Below, one piece after another: positions 24,522 through 32,008 of a stretch of 64,000 nt of DNA. The notes beneath the pieces were generated by a model. That model was given only the letters and a program-made list of their open reading frames with translations, made no database searches and was not told where the DNA came from. The number at the start of each line of letters is the position of its first letter. The first letter of the stretch is position 1. This DNA is from JAOUEA01 sp963825635 (lineage in GTDB: Bacteria; Actinomycetota; UBA4738; HRBIN12): the NCBI GenBank assembly GCA_963825635.1, contig CAWGTU010000001.1, forward strand, positions 558,001-622,000, in the 5' to 3' direction. Both the position numbers and the translations under genes were made by a program.

Positions 24522-25460
24522 TCGTCTGCCTCGCCGCGAACCCGTCGGTCGACAAGCTCTTCGAGATCCAGCGACTCGTGCGCGGCGACATCCACCGGCC
24601 CGACGGGTTCGTCCAGGTGCCCGGGCGGCAAGGGGCTCAACGCCGCTCGAGCGGCCCACGCCCTCGGGGCGAAGGCCGTCGCGGTCGCGCTGCTCCGAGG
24701 TCACACGGGCAAGTGGATCGAGGAGATGCTCGGCGTCGAGGGAGTGCCCGTCCGCGCCGTGTGGACCCACGGCGAGAACCGCTCGTCGCTGTCGGTCGCC
24801 GATCGTGAGACCGGAGGACTGACCGAGTTCTACGAGCACGGCGCCGACGTGCCGTCGGTCGGCCTGGGCTGAGCTGCTGCACGCGGTCGAGTCGACCTGG
24901 GCGCCGGGCGGATGGCTCACGATCAGCGGCTCGACCCCCGTCGGCGCTCCCGACCAGGGCTACCGCGATCTCGTGCGCGACGCGCGGGTGGAAGGCGTGC
25001 GCGTCGCGCTCGACGCCGAGGGAGAGCGCCTGCGGCTCGGGCTCGAGGCCCAGCCCGACGTCGTGAAGGTCAACGCGCTCCGAGGCGAGAGGTCTGCTCG
25101 GGGTGCCGACGTCGCGTCGCGACGATGCGCTCGCCGCGGCCGCGAAGCTGCGCGACCTCGCCGGGCGGTGACGGCCACGCCGGTGTGGTGACCCGGGGCG
25201 CCGAGGGCGTCGTGCTCGCCGCCCCCGACGGCACCCTGTTCGAGGGGCGCCTCTACGTGCGCGGACGCTACCCGGTCGGCAGCGGCGACGCCTTCCTCGC
25301 CGGGCTCGTGACGGCGCTCGATCGGGGCGACGATTGGGAGGCGGCCCTGCGGCTGGGCCTCGGGGCGGCCACGGCGAACGCCGAGCTGCCGGGCGCCGGC
25401 ATGCTCGAGCCGGCCCGCGCGGCCCTGCTCGCCGATCAGGCCGAGGTGCGACAGGCCTAG
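24518..25460 (+). CDS. PfkB-family kinase, 1-phosphofructokinase/tagatose kinase type, interrupted by four frameshifts
   Basis: GTG 24518 overlaps the stop of the first kinase. The N-terminus VIVCLAANPSVDKLFEI is typical of FruK/LacC kinases. The frame must shift at 24623-24625 (GGG; restores PGGKGLNAARA), 24863-24864 (CC; restores SVGWAELL), 25080-25081 (CC) and 25163-25165 (GGG). The C-terminal part VVTRGAEGVVLAAPDG and YPVGSGDAFLAGLVTALDRG contains the ATP site and catalytic GSGD. Such enzymes phosphorylate fructose-1-phosphate, tagatose-6-phosphate or related sugars. All four shifts are +1, as in the neighbouring genes, pointing to a sequencing cause. Confidence 0.8.
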
Positions 25461-25512
25461 GCATACTGTCCCGGTCCGGATCGCCAGTCCCAACCTCCGC
25501 AGGGGTCGCCAC

Positions 25513-26760
25513 GTGGTCGGTCACCGCGCCCGAGAGATCCGCCCCGACGCCGCCGTGCGCGGGCTCTTCCTGACGTTCGGATTCGTGATCGCGGCGTTCT
25601 TCCCGTTCCTCGCGCTCTACCTCGACGACAAGGGGCTCACCGAGAGCGGCATCGGACTCGTGATCGCCGCGATGGCCGTCGCGCGCATCGTGCTGAACCC
25701 GCTCTGGGGTCATCTCGCCGATGCCACGATCGGCAGGCGGACGTCGTTGCAGATCGGGGCGTTCCTCTCGGCGGTGTTCGGGCTCGTGCTGGCCGGCGTC
25801 GACGGCATGGTCGCGATCGCGGTCGCCGGCTTCTTCCTCGCGGGCGCGATGGTGAGCACAGGCCCCAACATCGACGCGATCACGCTCGAGCACCTCGGGG
25901 CCGAGCGCATGAGCGACTACGGCAAGATCCGCTCGTGGGAGAGCTTCACGTACGCGATCGGCTGCCTCACGCTCGGCTGGCTCTTCGAGACCGCGGGCAT
26001 CGAGTGGGCGATGCCGGTCTACGCGCTCGCCAGCGTGCTCGTCTTCGCCTGGTCGTTCACCGTGCCGCGCGACATCCCACGGCACGAGGCCGCGACCGGG
26101 GGGAGCCGCCTCGGCACGGTGGGAGCGGTGTTCCACGAGGCGCCGCGCTTCTGGGGGTTCCTGGCCGCGCTGTTCCTCGTGTGGACGGGGTTCAATGCCG
26201 CGTGGAACTTCGTCGGGCTCAAGATCGCGAGCGAGGGCGGCGGCCCGCTGCTGATCGGCATCGGGACCGCCGTCGGCGGACTGATCGAGGTGCCGATGAT
26301 GCGCTCGAGCTCGCGGCTGCAGGCCCGGCTCGGGCTCCGTCGCGTCTACGTGCTGGGCTGCGCCGTCTACGCGCTCGGGTTCCTGCTCTGGGGGTCGATC
26401 TCGAACCCCACGATCGTGTCGTTGCTCACCGTGCTCGAAGGCATCGCGTTCAGCATGCTGTTCACGACCGGCGTCGTCGTGGTCGGCCGCCTGCTGCCCT
26501 CGTCGCTGTACTCGACCGGGAACTCGGTCGCTCAGATGGTCGGCTTCGGTCTCGGCCCGATCCTCGGCGCGGGCCTCGGCGGGTTCGTCTACGAGACGGC
26601 GGGGCCGATGACCCTGTATGCGGGCGCGTCGGCGCTCGCGCTCGCCGGTGGTGTCGTGGCTTGGTTCGCGCTGCGCGGCCCCGAGCTCGACCGTCCGCTG
26701 AGCGAGGCCGACGACGTGCCGGCCGATCCCTCGATCGCGCCGCCGGAGCCGCTGGGGTGA
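25513..26760 (+). CDS. MFS transporter
   Basis: 415 residues with about 12 membrane helices. LFLTFGFVIAAFFPFLALYL begins the first helix; the loop NPLWGHLADATIGRRTSLQ between helices 2 and 3 is the MFS signature, and SDYGKIRSWESFTYAIG is typical of the MFS_1-like/nucleoside-symporter-like branch. A TACTGT -10 at 25464-25469 may drive it with a leader of about 40 bases. It is downstream of two sugar kinases, so uptake of a sugar or nucleoside is possible, but the substrate is not readable. The next gene starts 5 bases after its stop, suggesting an operon. Confidence 0.88.
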   Translation: MVGHRAREIRPDAAVRGLFLTFGFVIAAFFPFLALYLDDKGLTESGIGLVIAAMAVARIVLNPLWGHLADATIGRRTSLQIGAFLSAVFGLVLAGVDGMVAIAVAGFFLAGAMVSTGPNIDAITLEHLGAERMSDYGKIRSWESFTYAIGCLTLGWLFETAGIEWAMPVYALASVLVFAWSFTVPRDIPRHEAATGGSRLGTVGAVFHEAPRFWGFLAALFLVWTGFNAAWNFVGLKIASEGGGPLLIGIGTAVGGLIEVPMMRSSSRLQARLGLRRVYVLGCAVYALGFLLWGSISNPTIVSLLTVLEGIAFSMLFTTGVVVVGRLLPSSLYSTGNSVAQMVGFGLGPILGAGLGGFVYETAGPMTLYAGASALALAGGVVAWFALRGPELDRPLSEADDVPADPSIAPPEPLG

Positions 26761-26764
26761 GGTC

Positions 26765-27662
26765 GTGAGCGGACCGCAGGCGCGCACGGTCGCGGGGCAC
26801 CGCGACCTCGTGGCCGCTCTGTTCCCGCAGCTCGCGCTCGACGAGTTCGAACCGATCGCCGGCGGGTGGACGTGCGACACGTACCGCGTCGATCGCGAGT
26901 GGATCGTGCAGCTTCCTCGCACGCCGTACGCGCGGGAACGGCTGCTCCGCCAGATCGAGGTGCTGCCGGAGCTCGCCGGCGAGGTCTCCGCGTCGGTGCC
27001 GATGCCCGAGCTGGTCTCGCGGGAGCCCGTGTGCATGGCGTATCGCGCGCTGCCCGGCGAGCCGTGCGACACGGTCGGCGACGAGGGCCTGTGGCCCGAG
27101 CGGCTCGGGCGCTTCCTGTACGACCTGCACATGGTGCCGCCGGAGTTCCTCGGCATGCGGTCGGCGACCGTGGACACGGTCCGCGAGGGGGTGCGGGCCG
27201 AGTGGGCGCGCCTGCGCGATCTCGCCGCGGGGCACCTGCAGGCGCACGAGCTCGACGCCGCGTCGACGGCGATCGACGCGGTGCTGGGTGATGACGCCGC
27301 ATGGCGGTTCGCCCCGTGCGTGACCCACGGCGACCTCGGTCCCGAGCACGTGCTCGTCTCGGCCTCGGGCGACCTCTCGGGGGTGCTCGACTGGGAAGAG
27401 GTCGGCATCGGCGATCCGGCGTGGGACTTCGCCTGGTGGGTGCACGAGATGCCCGACGTCGGGCGAGCGGGCGCTCGCCGCCTACGGTGGCGCCCCCGAC
27501 CCCGGCTTCGCGACGCGGGCCCGGCACTCCTACGTGCTGATGCCCCTGCACGACCTCGACCACGGCCTGCAGGTCGACCGTCGTGAACACGTGGACGCGG
27601 GCCTCGCGGGCTTCCGGGCTCGGCTGGCGGTGCTCGGCCGGCAGGGCCGGCCAGGGTCCTGA
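26765..27662 (+). CDS. Aminoglycoside phosphotransferase-like kinase, one frameshift
   Basis: Two frames join near 27469-27471, where one G is extra; read through, the protein is about 298 residues. The N-lobe begins LFPQLALDEFEPIAGGWTCD. The catalytic loop CVTHGDLGPEHVLV has the Asp of HGD, and the metal-binding GVLDWEEVGIGDPAWDFAW is complete at about residue 210. After the shift, ALAAYGGAPDP and RHSYVLMPLHDLDHGL complete the C-lobe. Such kinases phosphorylate antibiotics, choline, homoserine or sugars; the substrate is unknown. It probably forms an operon with the MFS gene. Resistance should not be inferred from this fold alone. Confidence 0.82.
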
Positions 27663-27730
27663 CCTGCGCGTTTGCAGCTGGAGGCCGCCCCCGGGACGAT
27701 GAAGGGCCAGGGCACGATCGAGGAGGACCG

Positions 27731-28111
27731 ATGGGTGAGGCTCAGAAGGACAAGGGCATCGTCGACAAGGCGAAGGGCACGGCCGGCGACCTCGCCGGCA
27801 AGGCGGCCGGCACGGCGAGCACGCTCGCGGGCAAGGCGGCGGAGTCCGCCGGCGGCCTGGTCGAGAAGGCGGAGCCGCTCGTCGGCAAGGCCAAGGACGC
27901 GACGGGCGACCTCTCGTCGAAGGCCGACCCGGTGCTCGACAAGGCGCGCGCGGCCGCCGGCGACCTGGTCGTGAAGGTGCAGCCGGTCGTCGACAAGGCG
28001 ATCGGAGCCAGCGGCGACCTGCTCGACAAGGCCAAGGGCATGCTCGACAGCAAGAAGGACGCGAGCGGCGGCACCGACGACGGCGCCACCGATGGCGGGG
28101 CCGAGGGATAG
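27731..28111 (+). CDS. LEA-like Lys/Ala-rich repeat protein
   Basis: 126 residues with GAGGAGG before the ATG. Nearly the whole protein is built of short amphipathic units ending in K-A: GDLAGKA, STLAGKA, GGLVEKA, PLVGKA, GDLSSKA, PVLDKA, GDLVVKV, PVVDKA and GDLLDKA, spaced about 11-14 residues. The C-terminal tail is Gly/Asp-rich. There is no signal peptide or membrane segment. Composition and periodicity recall group 3 LEA proteins and CsbD-like stress proteins, which fold into helices on drying or at membranes. A desiccation or envelope-protective role is inference. Confidence 0.75.
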   Translation: MGEAQKDKGIVDKAKGTAGDLAGKAAGTASTLAGKAAESAGGLVEKAEPLVGKAKDATGDLSSKADPVLDKARAAAGDLVVKVQPVVDKAIGASGDLLDKAKGMLDSKKDASGGTDDGATDGGAEG

Positions 28112-28120
28112 GGGGGCGTC

Positions 28121-28354
28121 GTGGTCAACGCGTACATCCTGATCCAGACCGAGGTCGGCAAGGCCGGCCAGGTGACCGAGCAGATCCGGGCCATCGACGG
28201 TGTCGTGCAGGTCGACCCGGTGACCGGGCCCTACGACGTGGTCGCCCGTGCGGAAGCCGCCGACCTCGACCAGCTGGCGAAGGCCACCGTGATGCCGATG
28301 CAGGAGCTCGAGGGCATCACGCGCACGCTCACCTGCCCGGTGCTGCTGCTGTAG
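28121..28354 (+). CDS. Stand-alone Lrp/AsnC ligand-binding (RAM) domain protein
   Basis: 77 residues from a GTG start, 9 bases after the LEA-like gene. VNAYILIQTEVGKAGQVTEQ, with IRAIDGVVQVDPVTGPYDVVA, is the beta-alpha-beta-beta-alpha-beta RAM domain of Lrp/AsnC regulators, without any DNA-binding domain. Such single-domain proteins form ring-like oligomers and may bind amino acids or modulate full-length regulators. It is common in actinobacteria and archaea. The next gene starts 2 bases after its stop. Confidence 0.85.
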   Translation: MVNAYILIQTEVGKAGQVTEQIRAIDGVVQVDPVTGPYDVVARAEAADLDQLAKATVMPMQELEGITRTLTCPVLLL

Positions 28355-28356
28355 TC

Positions 28357-29077
28357 GTGACGATCGCGATCCGGCGCGACGACGAGATCAGCGACGTCGA
28401 CGGCGACTGGTTCCGCGCGCGCTGGCACTTCTCGTTCGACTCCTACCGCGACCCCGACTACGTCTCGTTCGGGTCGATGCGCGTGTTCAACGACGACCGG
28501 CTCGTGCCCGGCGCGATCTGGCCGATGCACCCGCACCGCGACATCGAGGGCCTGACCTACGTCGTCGAGGGCTCGTTCCGCCATCAGGACGACGTCGGCG
28601 GCGCGCCCGGCCCGCTGCCCGCCGGCTCGGTGCAGCGCATGACGCTCGGCCGCGGCGCGTGGCACTCGGAGCAGAACGCGAGCGAGACCGACCCGATGCG
28701 GTTCATCCAGATCTGGATCATGCCGCGGGAACAGGGCCTCGAGCCCGGCGTCGAGCAGAAGGTCTTCACGCCGGAGGACCGCACCGACACGCTGCTGCGC
28801 GTGATCTCCGGCGACGGCGGCGACGCCGTGCTCGTGCACCAGGACGCGCACGTGTTCGTGTCGCGGCTGACGCCGGCGGCGACGGTGACGCATGAGCTGT
28901 CCGGCGGGGCGCGGCGTCTACCTGTACGTCATCGAGGGCGACGTCGCGGTGAACGGCGAACGCATGGAGACGGGCGACGCCGCGCAGATCACCGAGGAAC
29001 CGACGATCGAGGTCATCGCGTCGGCGCCCTCGGAGCTGATCCTCGTCGACGTCGCGCTCGAACCCGAGCTGCCCTGA
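28357..29077 (+). CDS. Pirin family protein, one frameshift
   Basis: GTG 28357, 2 bases after the RAM-domain gene. The frame changes near 28906-28909 (GGGG where GGG restores the reading); read through, about 239 residues. The N-terminal cupin carries the pirin metal site HPHRDIEGLTYVVEGSFRH, with HSEQNASETDPMRFIQIW shortly after. The C-terminal cupin RGVYLYVIEGDVAVNGE follows the shift. Pirins of the YhaK/YhhW type bind Fe(II) or similar metals, and some have quercetin 2,3-dioxygenase activity; many act as redox-sensitive partners. The physiological substrate here is unknown. Confidence 0.83.
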
Positions 29078-29092
29078 GGGGAGCCGGGCGCT

Positions 29093-30313
29093 TCACTCGT
29101 CCACACGCACGGGGAACGGCAGGGCGACCGGGTCGACGAACGGCGAGCGGCCTTCCTCGTCGAACCGATCCATGCGGAAGTGCTCGACGTGCTCGACCAC
29201 GTCGGTGCTGCCGTCGAGCAGCAGGTCCGCGGCGATCCGCGAGACGGCCGGGCCCCACATCATGCCGTGGCCGCACGCGCTCGCGATCGACGCGCCCTCG
29301 ACCTCGGTGCCGTCGCGCAGCACGAGCGGTCCCGTGAGCGGCAGGTGGTCGGGCGTGTACTCGATCGTCGCGGCCCACGCCTTCTTGATGCCGAGACCGC
29401 GCGTGGCCGGCACGAGCCGGTGCAGCCGGCGTTCCATCGCCCGGAGGTACGGCCAGTCGATCGATCGGCCGGGCCCGGGTTCCTCGGCGGGGTTCGACAT
29501 GCCCCACAGGAACCCGCCCTCCTCGGGCCGCCAGTAGATGCCCTTCGCGATGTCGAACGCCATCGCGGTTGTGTCGGGATGTAGAGCCTCGCTCGGCTCG
29601 GTCACGACGACCTGGTGGCGCGCGTAGCCGACCCAGGCGCGGGCGCCGGCGGCCTTCGCGACCGCCTGCAGGGCCGGGCCGCCGGTGAGCAGCGCCCGGC
29701 CGGTGGCGATCGTGCCCGCCGTGGTCTCGACGCCGGTGACGACGCGACGGCCGCCGCGTCCGGCGCGGGTGCGGAGCCCCGTGAACGCCACGCTCTCGCG
29801 CAGCTCGACGCCGGCGCGCTGCATCGCGAGCCCGTACGCCCGGACGTTCCGCGGTGGATCGACCCATCCGTCGGTCGCGACGTACGAGCCGCCACGGAGC
29901 CCCCGTCCCTCGGCCATCGCCGGGATCAGCCGCCGGACCTCGTCTGCGTCGACCCAGCGGACGTCGAGGCCGGTCGCTCGCTGCATCGCGATGCGCTCGT
30001 GGGCCGCGCGCTCGTCAGCGACTGTGGCCGCGAGGATCACGTATCCACGCCCGACGAAGCCGGAGTCGGTGCCGTACCGGTCGTGCTGGCCCTCGTAGAA
30101 GCCGATCGACCACGTGCCGAGCCGCACGGTGTCGGGCGAGCCGCCCTGCGCGCGCACCATGCCGGCCGCGCGGCTCGAGGCGCCGAGGCCGGCGAGGTCG
30201 CGATCGATCACGACGACGCGGTCGAGGCCGGCCTCGCGCGCGAAGACCGACGCCCACCCGCCGACGGTGCCGGCGCCGACCACCACGAGGTCGGCCGCGT
30301 CGCCTCTCGCCAT
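29093..30313 (-). CDS. FAD-dependent oxidoreductase (D-amino-acid/sarcosine oxidase-like)
   Basis: 406 residues from ATG 30313. The N-terminal dinucleotide fold DLVVVGAGTVGGWASVFA is followed by VVVIDRDLAGLGASSRAAG, typical of the DAO family. The C-terminal GKGIYWRPEEGG-like segment (AKGIYWRPEEGGFLWGM), IEYTPDHLPLTGPL and ASACGHGMMWGPAVSRIAADLL complete the fold. Members oxidise secondary amines such as sarcosine, glycine or dimethylglycine, or D-amino acids. No tetrahydrofolate-binding domain is present, so it is a monomeric-type oxidase or dehydrogenase. The exact amine is not readable. Confidence 0.88.
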   Translation of the reverse strand: MARGDAADLVVVGAGTVGGWASVFAREAGLDRVVVIDRDLAGLGASSRAAGMVRAQGGSPDTVRLGTWSIGFYEGQHDRYGTDSGFVGRGYVILAATVADERAAHERIAMQRATGLDVRWVDADEVRRLIPAMAEGRGLRGGSYVATDGWVDPPRNVRAYGLAMQRAGVELRESVAFTGLRTRAGRGGRRVVTGVETTAGTIATGRALLTGGPALQAVAKAAGARAWVGYARHQVVVTEPSEALHPDTTAMAFDIAKGIYWRPEEGGFLWGMSNPAEEPGPGRSIDWPYLRAMERRLHRLVPATRGLGIKKAWAATIEYTPDHLPLTGPLVLRDGTEVEGASIASACGHGMMWGPAVSRIAADLLLDGSTDVVEHVEHFRMDRFDEEGRSPFVDPVALPFPVRVDE

Positions 30314-30402
30314 CGCCCCTCGATCCCCTTCCGGGCGAACCCGTCGGTCGCCGCCGCCGAAGTCTAGAGGAGCCCCCGAGCCCCGAGGAACGCCGGCATG
30401 CG

Positions 30403-30408
30403 TACAGT
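30403..30408 (+). promoter_or_regulatory. -10 element TACAGT of the CPBP protease gene
   Basis: TACAGT ends 7 bases before ATG 30416 and overlaps the alternative upstream start at 30398, favouring 30416. Confidence 0.5.
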
Positions 30409-30415
30409 CAGCCCG

Positions 30416-31195
30416 ATGGAGCAGCTCGAACCCTTCCGAGGCGCACGGCTGCTCGGTCCGCAGGCGCCGACCCCTCCGGCTCCGGCCGACCGGCGGACGC
30501 TCACCGAAGAGGTCGTCGTCGTGCTGCTGCTCTCGCTGCTCGCGAGCGCCGTGTACGCGATCCTCAGCCTGTTGGAGGCGCCGCTCGCCGGCACGATCGT
30601 CGCCTCGGCGAACCAGAGCACGCAACTCGCGCGCCAGGTCGCGGGGTTCGTCTTCGGATTGGCCCCGGTGTTCCTCGTCGTTCACCTCGTGCGTCGCTCG
30701 GGCGAGGGCCTCGACGGCATCGGGCTCGCGGCCGACCGTCCCGGGCCCGACCTCGTGAAGGGCCTCGGTCTGTTCGCGGTCGTCGGGCTCGCCGGCCTCG
30801 GTCTGTACCTGGCGGCGGTCGAGCTGGGCGTGAACCGCTTCGTGATCCCGGCACCGCCACTCGGGCACTGGTGGACGGTGCCGGTGCTGTTGCTCTCGGC
30901 GCTCGAGGCGGCCCTCGTCGAGGAAGTGATCGTGCTCGGCTACCTCGTGACGCGGCTTCGCCAGCTGTCGTGGTCGCCGCTCGCCGCGGTCGTGGGCAGC
31001 TCGGCGCTGCGGGCGTCCTACCACCTGTATCAGGGGTGGGGAGGCTTCCTCGGGAACCTCGCGATGGGCCTGCTGTTCTCCGTGCTCTTCCTTCGGTGGC
31101 GTCGCACGTGGCCGTTCGTCGTGGCGCACTTCCTGCTCGACGTGGCGGCGGGGCTCGGCTACATCGTCTTCCGCGATCGGCTGCCGGGCTTCTAG
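30416..31195 (+). CDS. CPBP-family intramembrane metalloprotease
   Basis: 259 residues from ATG 30416. About seven hydrophobic segments are seen. The glutamate motif EAALVEEVIVLGYLVTRL lies near residue 160, the second-motif His in RASYHLYQGWGGF near 200 and the third in VVAHFLLDVAAG near 240: the three motifs of the CAAX-protease/bacteriocin-processing (Abi) family. The first motif usually reads EExxxR; here the Arg is at the end of YLVTRL, as usual. Such enzymes process prenylated or membrane proteins or confer bacteriocin self-immunity. Substrate unknown. Confidence 0.85.
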   Translation: MEQLEPFRGARLLGPQAPTPPAPADRRTLTEEVVVVLLLSLLASAVYAILSLLEAPLAGTIVASANQSTQLARQVAGFVFGLAPVFLVVHLVRRSGEGLDGIGLAADRPGPDLVKGLGLFAVVGLAGLGLYLAAVELGVNRFVIPAPPLGHWWTVPVLLLSALEAALVEEVIVLGYLVTRLRQLSWSPLAAVVGSSALRASYHLYQGWGGFLGNLAMGLLFSVLFLRWRRTWPFVVAHFLLDVAAGLGYIVFRDRLPGF

Positions 31196-31301
31196 GCCGG
31201 TTGCTCAGCCGGTTCTAGGGCCGATCGGGGGTTCCGTTCGCGGGCTCACGGCGGGTACGATGCGGCTCCGCCGATCGGGGCGGACGGAGGTCACACACGC
31301 G

Positions 31302-31841
31302 ATGTCTTCGGTGCTCGACTACCTGCGCGGGCGGGCCGTGCCCTTCGTGGTGTTCCCCGATCCCGAGGCCGAGTTGCCGGAGCAGGTCGCCGAGCGCCAC
31401 GGTCTCGACGTCGACGAGCTGGTGCGCACCGAGGTGGTCTCGAACCGGTTCGGGTTCGCCCTCATGGTGGTGCCGTGGGATCGCCGGCTCGACCTGACCC
31501 TTGCCCGGCGGGCGATGAACGACCCGGACGCCCGCCTCGCCACGAGGGACGAGCTGAGGCGGAAGGTCCCCGAGTTCGATCCCGACTCGTGGCCGCCGCT
31601 CGGGCTGTTCCTGCTGATGCCGACGTTCGTCGATCGCGAGGTGGCCGGCCGCGATCAGGTGGTGTTCCCGGCCGGCACGCCCGGCACGCTGGTGTGCCTG
31701 CAGACCGACGAGCTGTTCGGCGACGACCCGGTCGTGATCACGGCGCTCACGACCGACACGATGAAGCGGGAACCGGTCGGCACCCGCCGCGGCAACCTCT
31801 GGGCGGTGCAGCCCGACCCGGAGCACCCCGCGATCGGCTGA
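31302..31841 (+). CDS. YbaK/aminoacyl-tRNA deacylase domain protein
   Basis: 179 residues from ATG 31302, with CGGAGG about 14 bases before; an upstream in-frame ATG at 31260 overlaps a TACGAT box and is less likely. The domain shows VLDYLRGRAVPFVVFP at the start, AERHGLDVDELVRTEVV near 40, FALMVVPWDRRLDLTLARRAM near 62 and PLGLFLLMPTFVDREV near 105, as in prolyl-tRNA editing proteins. These hydrolyse mischarged tRNA, such as Cys- or Ala-tRNA(Pro), in trans. The C-terminal 40 residues, VVITALTTDTMKREPVG, extend beyond the usual domain. Confidence 0.83.
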   Translation: MSSVLDYLRGRAVPFVVFPDPEAELPEQVAERHGLDVDELVRTEVVSNRFGFALMVVPWDRRLDLTLARRAMNDPDARLATRDELRRKVPEFDPDSWPPLGLFLLMPTFVDREVAGRDQVVFPAGTPGTLVCLQTDELFGDDPVVITALTTDTMKREPVGTRRGNLWAVQPDPEHPAIG

Positions 31842-31888
31842 GCTGCGAGGCGAAGTCATGAACGTTCCGTGACGGCCGGGGGCCACGC

Positions 31889-31917
31889 TTGCCGATGTCG
31901 GAGCCAGCGCGTACCGT
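31889..31917 (+). promoter_or_regulatory. Strong orphan promoter with no gene downstream
   Basis: TTGCCG at 31889-31894, a 17-base spacer and TACCGT at 31912-31917. The -10 is identical to the kynA one and the spacing is ideal. No plus-strand reading frame starts downstream before the convergent CocE-type gene, so it probably drives a small RNA. Confidence 0.55.
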
Positions 31918-31923
31918 AGGAGT

Positions 31924-32004
31924 CGGGATATCCCATCAAGACCGAACCCCGGCCAGCGCGCCGGGGATTCGTGTTTCTGGGGTCGGTTCGGCGGGCGCTC
32001 GCCC
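31924..32004 (+). ncRNA. Candidate structured small RNA
   Basis: Transcription from the orphan promoter would start near 31924. The transcript could form GGGATATCCC (31925-31934), a GC stem CCCCGGC/GCCGGGG (31947-31953 with 31960-31966, loop CAGCGC) followed by ATTCGTGTTT, and a last hairpin CGGGCG/CGCCCG (31992-31997 with 32000-32005). The stretch ACCGAACCCC at 31941-31950 can instead pair with GGGGTCGGT at 31979-31987 with one bulged A, excluding the GC stem, so two alternative folds exist. I recognise no known RNA family. A bidirectional terminator between convergent genes is the main alternative. Confidence 0.4.
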
Positions 32005-32008
32005 GTCC

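Noticed and set aside
24637..27408. 923-codon minus-strand frame opposite the kinases and MFS gene
   Set aside because: Low-complexity Arg/Pro/Ser composition with no recognisable domain; the plus strand has clear PfkB and MFS motifs.
26765..27662. Aminoglycoside resistance gene
   Set aside because: The phosphotransferase fold is shared with choline, homoserine and sugar kinases; context beside an MFS carrier and sugar kinases does not point to a drug substrate.
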